Both the position numbers and the translations under genes were made by a program. Positions 1-9,254 of a stretch of DNA of 64,000 bases are shown one piece after another. Position 1 is the stretch's first letter. Each line of letters begins with the position of its first letter. Source of the DNA: Terriglobia bacterium. GTDB lineage: Bacteria; Acidobacteriota; Terriglobia; JAIQFV01. The stretch spans positions 64,001-128,000 of the forward strand of contig JAIQFY010000006.1 in assembly GCA_020072965.1 (NCBI GenBank), written 5' to 3'. Under the pieces are notes generated by a model, which was not told the origin of the DNA, did no database searches, and saw only the letters and a program-made list of their open reading frames with translations.

Positions 1-2
1 AC

Positions 3-533
3 GCTTTTCAGCTGGTGTTCAATAAACGATTTTTTACTTTCCTGAGCGTGATCCTGGCTTGCTATGCTATTGCCTGGCTATTAAAGAAGATGCCCTTGAC
101 CCCGGACTCGATTTTGCAGCAAAGTTTCCGGGCATTTCTTCTTTTGGCCAGCCTGTTGACGGTGATCCTGATGAGCATGGAAGCCTCAAGCTACTACGAC
201 GCGAAGCAATGGTCCCTGCTGCGGGCCGAAGGAGCGAGGTTTTACGATCCAAGCAGACGATTCCGGGCCCTCGAAAATGGAAAACAGTTGGCCTATTCAG
301 TGTTGTGGGGAATCTATTCCGTGACTCTGATCGTCGTGGGCATCATCAAACGGTTCCGAGACATCCGCTGGTTCGCCATGGCCTTGTTTGCCGTGACCAT
401 CGCCAAGGTGTTTCTGGTTGATCTCAGCTCCCTTGAGAGGGCCTATCGTGTACTCTCCATGATTGTTTTGGGGGCCATCCTGCTCCTGGCCGCGTACCTT
501 TATCAGCGCTATCGCAAGTTGATTTTTGAGTGA
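3..533 (+). CDS. DUF2339 membrane protein, C-terminal part (5' end outside window)
   Basis: The frame is open from the first bases of the window, so this is the C-terminal end of a longer protein; the GTG at 15 is unlikely to be the real start. About 175 residues are visible with roughly five hydrophobic membrane segments. The stretch ENGKQLAYSVLWGIYS, then a segment with KVFLVDLSSLERAYRVLS and a final YLYQRYRKLIF, matches the C-terminus of DUF2339 proteins, large polytopic membrane proteins of unknown function. A DUF3999 gene follows downstream, a pairing commonly seen for these two families, which supports the assignment. The biochemical role is not known. Confidence 0.8.
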   Translation, partial: AFQLVFNKRFFTFLSVILACYAIAWLLKKMPLTPDSILQQSFRAFLLLASLLTVILMSMEASSYYDAKQWSLLRAEGARFYDPSRRFRALENGKQLAYSVLWGIYSVTLIVVGIIKRFRDIRWFAMALFAVTIAKVFLVDLSSLERAYRVLSMIVLGAILLLAAYLYQRYRKLIFE

Positions 534-568
534 CAGGGGGCATCACGCCAGGACGTAAAGGTTATGTC

Positions 569-653
569 GCCCGCCAAGGCGGGCTAACCTGGGGGAGGAG
601 GTGCCTGTCCTGGGGCTCACGCCCCAAGCTACTCCATTTCGCCGCTGCGCGGC
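569..653. repeat. Three consecutive short hairpins in intergenic DNA
   Basis: Between the DUF2339 and DUF3999 genes lie three perfect small inverted repeats in a row: GCCCGCC/GGCGGGC (569-584), TGGGGC/GCCCCA (611-626) and GCCGC/GCGGC (641-653). None is followed by a T-run, so they are not ordinary intrinsic terminators. The reading frame of the downstream gene is open through them, but the peptide looks random, so they are treated as non-coding. They could be a repeat element or a processing/attenuation structure. Confidence 0.5.
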
Positions 654-700
654 TTAAGACAGCCTTCAACTTTGCAATTCAGAATAAAGTGGCCGCAAAC

Positions 701-1963
701 ATGAACGCGAAACAAAAGGTCTTGATTGGAATCATCCTGCTCATACTGTCGTCTGCGCTCCTCGTCGCTGACTTTGAGCTGACCCATTGGAAATACTTCA
801 AGGGTATTCAGTTGCCGGGGGTTTCATCGAAACAAATTGTATCCGTTAGCCTCGACAACGAGCTCATCTCCCATACCGCATCTCTCGAACGCGAGGTGCG
901 CCTCATCGAAGGAGAGGCCACGGAAGTGGCATTCAACCTGGTGGCCGACAATGATGAGATCCTTGAGGAGAACCAGGTCAATGTGGCGATGGTGAACAAG
1001 GCGGTCCTAGGCGAGAAGTACCAGCAGTTTATCTGTGATCTGGGAGCAGGGGGGCGAGTCACCAACCGGCTGGTCCTGGAAACCTCAAGTCACAACTTTG
1101 TTCGGCGGGCCGAAGTGGAGGGCAGTGAGGACGGTCGAAAGTGGCTCTCTCTGGCCAAAGGCCTTCACATCTTTGATTGGTCAGAAGGCCGCCGGCTGAA
1201 GCTTGAATTTCCGGATTCTACTTATCGATTCCTGAAAGTGGTTCTGTGGTTGGAGGGTGGTGTCCCTCTTGACATTCAGGGAGCGGCCGTCTCGCGGCAC
1301 GAGAAGATAAGCGGCGAGCTGGAGCCGGTGCCGGTGGCCTTGCACTCCCATCAGCTTCAAACGCCACAGAAGTTCAGCGAGTGGCTTTTTGATTTCGGGC
1401 ACGATCGGCCTCTTGTCAACCGCTGTACCTTTGACGTGTCGAATCCAAATTTTCGGCGGCGAGTTGATCTGTCGGTCAGTGAGGACATCACCCAATGGCA
1501 GCCGGGACCTGCTCTTGAGATCTTCCGGACCACCTCAGGGGAATTCAAGGATGAATTCACAACGCTGGAAACGAACCCGCTGAACCACCGCTACTTGAGA
1601 ATTCGCGTCATGAATGGAGATGACCGGCCGCTTGGAGTCACCGCCATCTCATTTCGACGGTTCGTGCGCCGCGTCGTGTTCGAGTTCAATCCCGCTCAGA
1701 CGTACCGGCTGTTTTACGGCAATCCCGCTGCTCAGCATCCCAGCTATGATCTGACGGCCATGGAATCCCGGTCCGGCCCCGCCGTGCTGTCCAAGGGCAG
1801 TCTGGCACGCCAGCAGAGCAACCCCTCCTACCTTGAGCCCCGGGAGCGTCTTCCATGGAGTGAGCGGCACCCGCGCCTGCTGTGGGCAGTCCTTCTCATC
1901 GTCGTCCTTTTGTTAGGGACCCTGTTAATCAGGAGTGCAAAGTTGATGGGAAAGAAGTCGTAA
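701..1963 (+). CDS. DUF3999 family membrane-anchored protein
   Basis: 420 residues from the ATG at 701. The frame is open back to 530, but that stretch covers the intergenic hairpins and has no protein-like composition. An N-terminal hydrophobic segment (about residues 6-26) looks like a signal anchor. The middle consists of beta-rich modules with repeated RxVxVxxSxD-like patterns (for example RRAEVEGSEDGRKWLSLA and RRVDLSVSEDITQWQ), reminiscent of discoidin-like folds. A C-terminal membrane helix (LLWAVLLIVVLLLGTLLI) ends in a short basic tail. This architecture and the DUF2339 neighbour fit DUF3999. The function is unknown; an envelope role is inferred from topology only. Confidence 0.7.
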   Translation: MNAKQKVLIGIILLILSSALLVADFELTHWKYFKGIQLPGVSSKQIVSVSLDNELISHTASLEREVRLIEGEATEVAFNLVADNDEILEENQVNVAMVNKAVLGEKYQQFICDLGAGGRVTNRLVLETSSHNFVRRAEVEGSEDGRKWLSLAKGLHIFDWSEGRRLKLEFPDSTYRFLKVVLWLEGGVPLDIQGAAVSRHEKISGELEPVPVALHSHQLQTPQKFSEWLFDFGHDRPLVNRCTFDVSNPNFRRRVDLSVSEDITQWQPGPALEIFRTTSGEFKDEFTTLETNPLNHRYLRIRVMNGDDRPLGVTAISFRRFVRRVVFEFNPAQTYRLFYGNPAAQHPSYDLTAMESRSGPAVLSKGSLARQQSNPSYLEPRERLPWSERHPRLLWAVLLIVVLLLGTLLIRSAKLMGKKS

Positions 1964-2089
1964 AAGATCTGCCTTTGGGAGCTCTCCAAATCCAACAACG
2001 CTAATTGGATTAACCCCTGAATAGGCCATAGGTGTAGATTGGAGTTTTTCGCCGCGGTGTGGTTCTCAACTTACCGACCTGGTTTCGAG

Positions 2090-2157
2090 CATTTGAAATT
2101 TCAAATTTGAGATTTGAGATGCCCTTGCGACAAGTTGAGATGCCCTTGCAAGAAGTT
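2090..2157. repeat. AT-rich palindromic motif plus 21-bp tandem duplication
   Basis: An AT-rich imperfect palindrome built on TTTGAAATTTCAAATTTGAG (around 2093-2112) is followed by two tandem 21-bp units at 2116-2136 and 2137-2157 that differ at two positions (unit start GAGATGCCCTTGC). The same AT-rich palindrome occurs near 42355. The rest of the 1964-2239 gap shows only the mqnA promoter and ribosome-binding signals. Confidence 0.6.
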
Positions 2158-2211
2158 GGATGGAGGGAGGTGGATCTCCTCAAAAAATCCTGTCGTTTTT
2201 TTAAAATGAAG

Positions 2212-2217
2212 TATAAT
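2212..2217 (+). promoter_or_regulatory. Candidate -10 box for mqnA
   Basis: A perfect TATAAT lies 22 bases upstream of the mqnA ATG, which would give a short leader carrying the GAGGAG ribosome-binding site (2228-2233). No convincing -35 box is seen 16-18 bases upstream, so this is only a candidate. Confidence 0.4.
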
Positions 2218-2239
2218 GGCCGATTCTTGAGGAGTGCCG

Positions 2240-3067
2240 ATGACCGATAAACCCAGGCTCGCTGTGATTCACTATCTGAATACGCTGCCGCTCGTGTGGG
2301 GAATGCTGCACGGTCAGGAGCAGGAGGCGTTTGAATTATCCTTCTCCACGCCCTCGGTCTGCGCGGAGTCGTTGAAGCGGGGCACCGTGGACGTCGGGAT
2401 CATTCCCGTCATCGAATACCAGCGTATTCCCGACCTGTTGGTGGTGCCTGAGATTGCCATCGTGAGCCGCCAGCGTGTCCGCAGCCTGCTTTTATTCTCC
2501 AAGCGTGGCATCCGCGAGGCCCGGACCGTCGCTCTGGACACTTCGTCCAGGACTTCGGTGGCCATCACCCGGATCCTCTTTTCGGAGTATTACAAAACGC
2601 AACCCAAATTTGATGATTGCACCCCTGATCTCGACAGTATGCTGCGATATCACGACGCGGCGCTTCTGATCGGGGATGCGGCGATGCGCGCGCCACAAAA
2701 CAACCTGCTGGTGTACGATCTGGCGGAACAATGGCATGAGTTTTCCGGCAAGCCCCTCGTGATGGCGGTATGGGCGCTGCGCCGCGCCGTCGCGGATCGT
2801 GTTTCTTCCCGGACCTTTTTTGATTCCCGGGCGTACGGGATGTCACACCTGGAAGAGATCATCCGCAGTGAATCGAGCCGTTCCGGCTGGACGGAAGAGG
2901 ATATCCGGGAGTATTACACCAAGGATTTGGATTACTCGATGAACGAAGAGAGTCTGGCCGGCCTGAAACTCTTCTTCGAGTTGTCTCAGAAGTTGGGGTT
3001 GATTGACCTGCCCCGCAAGTTCGAATTCCTTCCCGGCGTTTCGAGCATGGCCAGCAGTAAAGCCTGA
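2240..3067 (+). CDS. mqnA: Chorismate dehydratase MqnA (futalosine pathway)
   Basis: 275 residues. MqnA dehydrates chorismate to 3-enolpyruvylbenzoate, the first step of the futalosine route to menaquinone. The N-terminus RLAVIHYLNTLPLVWGM and the following segment with RGTVDVGIIPVIEY are typical of the periplasmic-binding-protein-like MqnA/MqnD fold, as is the later LLIGDAAM. The ATG at 2240 is preferred over the GTG at 2234 because GAGGAG at 2228-2233 sits six bases before it. The length is normal for the family. mqnC follows 168 bases downstream on the same strand, which fixes the pathway. mqnB, mqnD and mqnE are not in the window. Confidence 0.9.
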   Translation: MTDKPRLAVIHYLNTLPLVWGMLHGQEQEAFELSFSTPSVCAESLKRGTVDVGIIPVIEYQRIPDLLVVPEIAIVSRQRVRSLLLFSKRGIREARTVALDTSSRTSVAITRILFSEYYKTQPKFDDCTPDLDSMLRYHDAALLIGDAAMRAPQNNLLVYDLAEQWHEFSGKPLVMAVWALRRAVADRVSSRTFFDSRAYGMSHLEEIIRSESSRSGWTEEDIREYYTKDLDYSMNEESLAGLKLFFELSQKLGLIDLPRKFEFLPGVSSMASSKA

Positions 3068-3235
3068 TCTAGAATGGGTGAGCAGGCACCCGCGGAATTT
3101 GCCTGGGTTCTCGCCTCTCCTCGGGGGTTTCTCCGGGGAATTCGGGTTTTCCAGCGGGGGTAAGGCAACGGCTATGAAGATGTAGGGATGACCCGCCGGG
3201 GGTCTCTACCGGGTGTTTGCCGCCTTTCGAAAATT

Positions 3236-4351
3236 ATGAGCAAGCGAATCACACGACAGGAAGCATTGGATCTTTTCCACGCCGATCTCTTCGAGGTGGG
3301 CCAGCGCGCCGATTCGGTGCGGAGGGAAAAACACCGCGACAACATTGTTACTTACATCATCGACCGAAACATCAACTATACCAATCTCTGCAATGCCTAC
3401 TGCACATTCTGCGCCTTCTACCGCCCGCCGGGAGACAAGGAAGAGGGATACGTTCTCCCCAATGAAGTGATCTTCAAGAAAATTGAGGAGACAATCGCGC
3501 TGGGCGGCACCGGCATCCTGCTGCAGGGCGGCGATAATCCCGATCTCCCGCTGGGGTATTACGAAACACTGCTGCGCGAGATCAAGCGACGCTATAAGGT
3601 TCACACCCATTGTTTTTCGGCGCCCGAACTGGTCAACCTTGCCAATGTTGCGCACCTTTCGATCGAGGACATGTTGAAACGACTGGTCGAGGCGGGCCTG
3701 GATTCCATCCCCGGGGGAGGGGCGGAGATCCTGGATGATGGCGTGCGCAAACGGATTTCCCCGCTGAAATGCACCACCGAGGAGTGGCTTAACGTCCACC
3801 GCACGGCTCACCGGCTAGGCCTTCGCACTACGGCCACCATGATGTTTGGCTGCGGGGAATCGCTGGAACACCGGCTGAACCACTTCGAACGCATCCGCTG
3901 TCTGCAGGATGAGTATGGGGGATTCACTGCGTTCATTTCATGGCCCTTTCAGCCCGACAACACCCCGCTGGGCAAGAAATATTCACATCGGACCACGGCC
4001 ATCGAATACCTCTTGAATCAGGCCATCTCCCGGATCTACCTCGATAACATCGACAATATCCAGTCGTCCTGGGTCACCATGGGGCCGGGCACCGGCCAGC
4101 TCGGCTTGCGCTTCGGTGCAAACGATGTGGGTTCGATCATGATTGAAGAAAATGTGGTATCCGCAGCGGGAACGACTTACCGAACCACCGAGGCGGAACT
4201 CCGTTCGATGATCACGGCAGCGGGCTTCACCCCGATGCAGCGAACCACTCTTTATACGATGAAGTCGGATTCCCTCCATGGCGTGGGGCAAGTGATCATC
4301 CCCGTGGATGAACCCTCTGTGGCTGATGGGCAAGCATTGACCGTCTCCTGA
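3236..4351 (+). CDS. mqnC: Cyclic dehypoxanthinyl futalosine synthase MqnC (radical SAM)
   Basis: 371 residues from the ATG at 3236. MqnC is the radical S-adenosylmethionine enzyme that cyclises dehypoxanthine futalosine in menaquinone synthesis. The cluster-binding motif CNAYCTFCAFYR (CxxxCxxC) is present near residue 45, followed by the GGTGILLQGG glycine-rich motif. The core LDSIPGGGAEIL and the WVTMGPGTGQLGLRFGAND region are characteristic of the MqnC/MqnE/CofH group. The length suits MqnC. The start was chosen at MSKRITRQEAL; the upstream in-frame codons are not protein-like. It is probably co-transcribed with mqnA and ends 57 bases from the convergent selB. Confidence 0.92.
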   Translation: MSKRITRQEALDLFHADLFEVGQRADSVRREKHRDNIVTYIIDRNINYTNLCNAYCTFCAFYRPPGDKEEGYVLPNEVIFKKIEETIALGGTGILLQGGDNPDLPLGYYETLLREIKRRYKVHTHCFSAPELVNLANVAHLSIEDMLKRLVEAGLDSIPGGGAEILDDGVRKRISPLKCTTEEWLNVHRTAHRLGLRTTATMMFGCGESLEHRLNHFERIRCLQDEYGGFTAFISWPFQPDNTPLGKKYSHRTTAIEYLLNQAISRIYLDNIDNIQSSWVTMGPGTGQLGLRFGANDVGSIMIEENVVSAAGTTYRTTEAELRSMITAAGFTPMQRTTLYTMKSDSLHGVGQVIIPVDEPSVADGQALTVS

Positions 4352-4408
4352 CAACCGGTCTGCCAAATCGGGTTCCTCGTGGGGCGCCCCTCGCTGAAAC
4401 CGAGCCTC

Positions 4409-6304
4409 TCACAATATCACTCTTACATCCCCCTCACGCCGCGTCACGCGTTCCCGGTCAAGAAACTCCAAGAGAGGAATGGCATACTTCCGGGTGATCC
4501 CGGTCAATTCCTTGAATTCGCTGACGGTCATTCGAGGGGCTGTGGATTTTCGTCCCGCCAGCCTCTTGCGCAATTCCTGAATTGAGTCGGCATGAAACAT
4601 CAATTCCGAAGTCACGCGTATGAGGCTGCCTTCTCTGACCAGCAACTGAACAATCTGCCCTGCACGGCTGCGGTCGATCTTCACCTTGGCCAGCACCTCA
4701 TTCGCTGACGGCACCGACAGTCCGGCGGCCCGAAAGGCGTCCAAAATGACTTTCTTGCCGGCGTCCTCTTCCGTGGATAGCGACACGCTTCGACCCGCGG
4801 AATGAACCAGATCTTTGGAGAGTTCCAACGATTTCTCTTGTTGGGCTCTCTTCAATAAGAATTCGAAGACCTCATCGGAGACCCTCGGGCCGAGTCGCTC
4901 CTTCAATTCCTGTTTTGAGATGCCAATCGCCAGGGGATTCCGGGAGTGAAACTCGCTCACCATCGTGGCGATATGTTGCCCCAATCGACTGAGGTGCCTT
5001 GTAGAGACGATCCGAGCCGCCAGTTGCTCGGCGCTTCCCTGATGGGACAATTTCTCAAACTGCGCCCGGAGGACCTCCCGCGAGAGTCCTGTCCGGACGG
5101 TCAGTTCTTTGACCGTGACTCCGACGGTCCCGGATTCCTCCATCATCTGGTTGACGATGCTGCCCAGGTCGCGCACGCGAATTGCTTCGAGAAAGCTCAG
5201 GATCCGGGCGTCTCCGCGAACATGCCGGGATGGCAATGGATCCAGAATCATGCCTCCTCCAATGGTCACTACGGGGGAAAGACGGCGGACGACAAATCGG
5301 TCCATGGGTTGGGCAATTGTAGGGGATGATAAAACCACCTGGGCAATCCCTGTATCGCCCGCCTCCAAAACCTGCCGGTCCAATAGGTGCAGGGTGGCCA
5401 CCATTTCAGCAGTGCCGGTGTGGAAATGGACGCGATTTCTTGATTTCAAAGGCGCCGGCGCGGAATCGAGCAAGTGGAGTTCGACATCAAGGCGGGAAGT
5501 GGGCTGGAACGCATTGAATGGAGCCAGGACCATGCCCCGGGCAAGTTCATTGACCTCTACTCCCTGCAAATTGATTGCCGTCCGCTGGCCTGCCGTGGCG
5601 CTCGAGACCGGGCGGCCATGGACTTGAATTCCCCGGACGCGGACTCGTTTTCGTTTTGGGAGAATCTCCACTTCCTCTTCGCGGTTGATCTGCCCGGAAA
5701 TCATAGTGCCCGTGACAACTGTTCCAAATCCTTTCATCGTGAAAGCGCGGTCAATAGGCAGGCGAAAAATGCTCCCCGAGTCCTTGGGAGTGACCTCACT
5801 CGCCAGCTGCCGCAGGTGCTCCTTGAGTACCTCCAATCCCATCCCCGTTTTGGAGCTGACGCAAAGGATCGGCCGGTTTTCCAGGAAGGAGTTTTGGAGA
5901 TAGGATTCCAGCTCGCGAACGACGACCTCCTGAGTTTCTGCGTCGACAAGATCGCATTTGGTTACGACCGTAAGACCGGCCTTCAAATTGAGGAGCTTTG
6001 CAATCTCGAAATGCTCCCGGGTTTGCGGCATCACGGATTCGTCCGCCGCCACCACCAGGATCAGGATATCGATCCCGTGAGCGCCCGCCAGCATGTTCTT
6101 CACGAAACGCTCGTGCCCCGGGACGTCCACAAAGGCGAGGTGAGTGTCGGAATCGAGGTCCAGGGCTGCAAAACCAATGTCAATGGTAATCCCACGGCGT
6201 TTCTCCTCTTCCCATCGATCACAGTCCACTCCGGTCAGCGCTTTGACCAGGGCCGTCTTTCCGTGATCGATATGTCCTGCTGTCCCGACAATGACATGCT
6301 TCAT
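4409..6304 (-). CDS. selB: Selenocysteine-specific elongation factor SelB
   Basis: 631 residues. SelB is the EF-Tu-like GTPase that delivers selenocysteinyl-tRNA to recoded UGA codons at the ribosome. The G1 motif [11 protein letters not shown] starts about residue 7; G3 DVPGHE and G4 TKCD follow, then beta-barrel domains ([13 protein letters not shown]). The C-terminal third is built of winged-helix-like segments (for example [26 protein letters not shown]), the part that binds the SECIS hairpin in mRNA. The frame is open upstream to 6544, but the extension is not protein-like and the family start [11 protein letters not shown] fits 6304. selA, selD, selC and an obvious selenoprotein gene are not in the window. 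Confidence 0.95.
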   Translation of the reverse strand: MKHVIVGTAGHIDHGKTALVKALTGVDCDRWEEEKRRGITIDIGFAALDLDSDTHLAFVDVPGHERFVKNMLAGAHGIDILILVVAADESVMPQTREHFEIAKLLNLKAGLTVVTKCDLVDAETQEVVVRELESYLQNSFLENRPILCVSSKTGMGLEVLKEHLRQLASEVTPKDSGSIFRLPIDRAFTMKGFGTVVTGTMISGQINREEEVEILPKRKRVRVRGIQVHGRPVSSATAGQRTAINLQGVEVNELARGMVLAPFNAFQPTSRLDVELHLLDSAPAPLKSRNRVHFHTGTAEMVATLHLLDRQVLEAGDTGIAQVVLSSPTIAQPMDRFVVRRLSPVVTIGGGMILDPLPSRHVRGDARILSFLEAIRVRDLGSIVNQMMEESGTVGVTVKELTVRTGLSREVLRAQFEKLSHQGSAEQLAARIVSTRHLSRLGQHIATMVSEFHSRNPLAIGISKQELKERLGPRVSDEVFEFLLKRAQQEKSLELSKDLVHSAGRSVSLSTEEDAGKKVILDAFRAAGLSVPSANEVLAKVKIDRSRAGQIVQLLVREGSLIRVTSELMFHADSIQELRKRLAGRKSTAPRMTVSEFKELTGITRKYAIPLLEFLDRERVTRREGDVRVIL

Positions 6305-6333
6305 AGGTGAAGGGATATCATACCATTGTTGAG

Positions 6334-6363
6334 GAGTGCGGTCCGCTACATCGGACCGCACTC
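6334..6363. repeat. Perfect 12-bp inverted repeat between selB and ccmE
   Basis: GAGTGCGGTCCG and its exact complement CGGACCGCACTC are separated by a six-base loop. No T-run follows on either strand. It lies 29 bases upstream of the selB start and well upstream of the ccmE promoter candidate. It could be an intergenic palindromic (REP-like) repeat or a leader structure for selB. Confidence 0.6.
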
Positions 6364-6485
6364 CGAAGGAGGTGTGACATAAGTTATAGCGTTCCAGGCT
6401 GCTTTTGAGACAATACATCATGCGACCCGGGGGCCAAATGGGACCAGGGCCCAAGTCGTTGTGCCTAAAGGCGCTGACTAAAAAG

Positions 6486-6516
6486 TTGTCCTCGGATGGC
6501 GGTCGGGTGATATAAT
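6486..6516 (+). promoter_or_regulatory. Candidate promoter of the ccm operon
   Basis: A perfect -10 box TATAAT at 6511-6516 is preceded by TG one base upstream (extended -10, TGATATAAT). A weak -35 candidate TTGTCC sits at 6486-6491 with a 19-base spacer. It is about 80 bases upstream of the ccmE ATG. Confidence 0.5.
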
Positions 6517-6594
6517 CGCTGCTCATTTTAATGAGGTGGAGCACTCTTCACGTTAAGAGCATTTCTGACCCGGGGCAAAGGAGGTTCTGATCTT

Positions 6595-7011
6595 ATGAAA
6601 GGGAAGGGAAAATTTGTGGTTGGCGCCGTTATCATCGTTGCCGCGGTGGCATGGCTTGCTTTCAGCGGATTTAATGAAAGCAAGGCCTACTACAAGACGG
6701 TCGATGAACTGATGGCCATGAAGGACCAGGCGCACAACGTGCGTCTCAAGGTGGCCGGTGACGTGGTCAAGGGCTCCATCGAGCGCCAGGGTCGCATGGT
6801 TCGCTTCAGAATCGAGCAGAAGGGTATCGTTGTCCCGGTCAACTACGTGGGCGATGAGACCCTGCCCGACACCTTTGTCGATGGCGTCCAAGCTGTCGTG
6901 GAAGGGAAGTATGACCGGTCGGGGGTCTTCCAGGCTGATAAGATTCAGGCCAAATGCGCGTCCAAATATCAGGCAAAACAGAAGGGGGCGACGCCTCAGA
7001 GTAAAACCTAA
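6595..7011 (+). CDS. ccmE: Cytochrome c maturation heme chaperone CcmE, CxxxY type
   Basis: 138 residues with a strong AAAGGAGG ribosome-binding site. CcmE is a membrane-tethered periplasmic OB-fold protein that binds heme covalently and passes it to the cytochrome c synthetase CcmF/H. Residues 7-24 form the N-terminal anchor. The OB-fold signature follows (LKVAGDVVKGSI, then FRIEQKGIVVPVNYVGDETLP, abbreviated here to family hallmarks) and the last strand is VVEGKYDRSGVFQADKI. The heme-attachment motif is CASKY (Cys121, Tyr125), not the classical HxxxY. This cysteine variant is known from archaea and Desulfovibrio-type systems. ccmF follows 179 bases downstream. Confidence 0.9.
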   Translation: MKGKGKFVVGAVIIVAAVAWLAFSGFNESKAYYKTVDELMAMKDQAHNVRLKVAGDVVKGSIERQGRMVRFRIEQKGIVVPVNYVGDETLPDTFVDGVQAVVEGKYDRSGVFQADKIQAKCASKYQAKQKGATPQSKT

Positions 7012-7087
7012 TCGAATGCGGGTTTTGGATTTCGGATTGCGGAAGAGATCGTGTGGGACCTTTAGGTTCATAATTCGGCAATTGATG

Positions 7088-7113
7088 TCTGACTTCCGAC
7101 CTCTGACTTCTGA
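7088..7113. repeat. Dispersed repeat of the GAAGTCAGA family
   Basis: This intergenic stretch between ccmE and ccmF consists of repeated TCTGACTTC-like words. The same family, in the opposite orientation, occurs at 13543-13565 and 52991-53033. It has no coding potential. Confidence 0.5.
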
Positions 7114-7190
7114 TTTCACTTCAGGTCTGGTTCTCAAATCCATCTTCCAAGCGTTGTCCGGCTGACGATACTGTTACATTGAGGTAACCC

Positions 7191-9254
7191 ATGCCCGAGA
7201 TCGGCAATTTTGCAGTCATTCTGGTTTTTGTTTTCTCAGCCTATGCGGTTTTGGGTGGAGTCCTCGGGGCGAAACTGGATAACCGCAAGCTGGTCCGGAG
7301 CTCTGAACGCGCGGTCATCGTCAGCTTTGTGATGGTGACCCTGGCAGTCATCGTCCTGTGGACTCTGCTTTTGACCAATAGCTTCAACGTCGCCTATGTG
7401 GCGGCGCACTCCAACCGGGACCTTCCGTTCTTTTACAAGTTTTCCGCGCTGTGGGCAGGGCAGGAAGGATCGCTCCTGTTCTGGGGCTGGCTGCTCTCCA
7501 TTTACTCCTTTGTCTGCGTCCTTCAGAATCGTAACCGCCATCGGGCCATGATGCCTTATGTCATCGCGGTGCTGATGACCACGCAGTTTTTCTTCTCCAT
7601 CCTCAATCTCTTCGTGGCGAACCCCTTCTCCACGCTCGCGGTGGCTGGCGCCAGCGGCGGCATGCAGCCCTATGCACCACCCGATGGCAATGGACTCAAC
7701 CCGCTGCTGCAGTATCCCATGATGGTAATTCATCCCGTGATGCTCTACCTGGGGTACGTGGGATTTATCGTGCCCTTTGCGTTTGCCATCGCGGCGATGG
7801 TCACCAAGCAACTGGGAGATACCTGGATCAAGACGACGCGGCGATGGACCATGGTGGCGTGGTTCTTTCAGGGTTGCGGCATCCTGCTGGGAGCGGCCTG
7901 GGCCTATCACGTCCTGGGGTGGGGCGGGTATTGGGGTTGGGATCCCGTTGAGAATGCTTCCCTCATGCCGTGGCTGATGGGGACGGCCTTCCTCCATTCA
8001 GTGATGATCCAGGAGAAGAAAGGGATGTTGAAGGTCTGGAACATGGTGCTCATCATCCTGACCTTCTTCCTGTGCATTTTCGGGACTTTTCTCACGCGCA
8101 GCGGGGTGGTCTCCTCGGTCCATGCCTTCGCCCAATCGTCCATAGGGACGTATTTTGTGACTTTCCTGGCCTTGATCCTTGCTTTTTCTCTAACCCTGCT
8201 TTTTGACCGGTTAAAGTATTTGAAGAGCGAGAATCAGTTGGACTCCGTGGTCTCCCGCGAGTCGAGTTTCCTGTTTAACAATCTGATCCTGCTGGCGGCT
8301 TGTTTTGCTGTTTTCTGGGGAACGATGTTCCCGGTGATCTCGGAAGCCGTCAAGGGAGTCAAAATCACCGTCGGCGCCCCTTACTTTAACAAGATTAATT
8401 TACCGATCGGCCTCTTCCTCCTGTTCCTCACCGGCGTGGGTCCGCTCTTTGCCTGGCGAAATACTTCCCTGAAGAGTCTGAAGAAGAACTTCATAATTCC
8501 GTCCGTGATGGCACTGGGCCTGGGTGCCGTTTTGTTCGCCCTGGGGGTCCATGATTTCTATGCCCTGATGGCTTTCATATTGTGCCTGTTTGTGACGGTC
8601 ACCATTGTGGCGGAGTTTTACAAGGGCGCCCGGGCGCGCGGAAGAAGCAGCGGCGAGGATTTTGTTACCGCCCTGATTAACCTGACGCATCGGAACACCC
8701 GCCGCTACGGCGGCTACGTCATCCATTTCGGCATCGTGCTCATCTTCATGGGAGTTGCCGGGGCGGCATTCAACAAGCAGGTGAAAGCAGATATGGCGGT
8801 TGGAGAGCGCACGCAGATTGGCTCTTATACCCTCCAGTGTGATGCGATTCGGGACGCCGATAATCCGAACTATGCCTCGCAACACGCGGTCCTCAGCGTT
8901 TTCCACAACGGGGTGAAACAAAAATACACCCTCCGCCCCGAGCAACGCTTTTACAAGGCGAGTGGCCAGCCGACTACCGAGGTCGCGCTTCATTCCACGC
9001 TGGTGGAGGACTTGTACGTGGTGTTCTCGGGAACGGTCAACTCCGATAAAGCCATCATCCAGGCATTCGTGAATCCCCTGGTGCTCTGGATTTGGATTGG
9101 CGGCCTGGTGGTAGTGTTTGGCACCGTGGTGGCCATGGTTCCGAGCAAGGGTGAGATGGAGCGGCGTGCCGCGTGGGAAACGGAATGGGAAAAAATCATT
9201 ACCACACGGGAGGCCGAACTGGTGGAGACGACAAAGGAAAATCCCCGTGCGTAA
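7191..9254 (+). CDS. ccmF: Cytochrome c synthetase/heme lyase subunit CcmF
   Basis: 687 residues, a polytopic inner-membrane protein of the usual CcmF length. It joins heme delivered by CcmE to the reduced CxxCH cysteines of apocytochrome c. The tryptophan-rich heme-handling motif GWGGYWGWDPVENASLMPW is at about residues 243-261. Conserved histidines flank it (H181 in VIHPVMLYLGY, H240 in WAYHVLGW), and FLTRSGVVSSVHAFA is a further family motif. A large periplasmic domain near residues 530-620 precedes the last membrane helix and a cytoplasmic C-tail. The stop overlaps the next start (ccmH, 9247), so the two are likely translationally coupled. Confidence 0.93.
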   Translation: MPEIGNFAVILVFVFSAYAVLGGVLGAKLDNRKLVRSSERAVIVSFVMVTLAVIVLWTLLLTNSFNVAYVAAHSNRDLPFFYKFSALWAGQEGSLLFWGWLLSIYSFVCVLQNRNRHRAMMPYVIAVLMTTQFFFSILNLFVANPFSTLAVAGASGGMQPYAPPDGNGLNPLLQYPMMVIHPVMLYLGYVGFIVPFAFAIAAMVTKQLGDTWIKTTRRWTMVAWFFQGCGILLGAAWAYHVLGWGGYWGWDPVENASLMPWLMGTAFLHSVMIQEKKGMLKVWNMVLIILTFFLCIFGTFLTRSGVVSSVHAFAQSSIGTYFVTFLALILAFSLTLLFDRLKYLKSENQLDSVVSRESSFLFNNLILLAACFAVFWGTMFPVISEAVKGVKITVGAPYFNKINLPIGLFLLFLTGVGPLFAWRNTSLKSLKKNFIIPSVMALGLGAVLFALGVHDFYALMAFILCLFVTVTIVAEFYKGARARGRSSGEDFVTALINLTHRNTRRYGGYVIHFGIVLIFMGVAGAAFNKQVKADMAVGERTQIGSYTLQCDAIRDADNPNYASQHAVLSVFHNGVKQKYTLRPEQRFYKASGQPTTEVALHSTLVEDLYVVFSGTVNSDKAIIQAFVNPLVLWIWIGGLVVVFGTVVAMVPSKGEMERRAAWETEWEKIITTREAELVETTKENPRA

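Noticed and set aside
530-700. N-terminal extension of the DUF3999 protein
   Set aside because: The in-frame stretch translates through three hairpins and has no protein-like composition; the ATG at 701 begins a normal signal anchor.
5474-6310. 278-codon plus-strand frame
   Set aside because: It is the antisense shadow of selB, which has unmistakable GTPase motifs on the minus strand.
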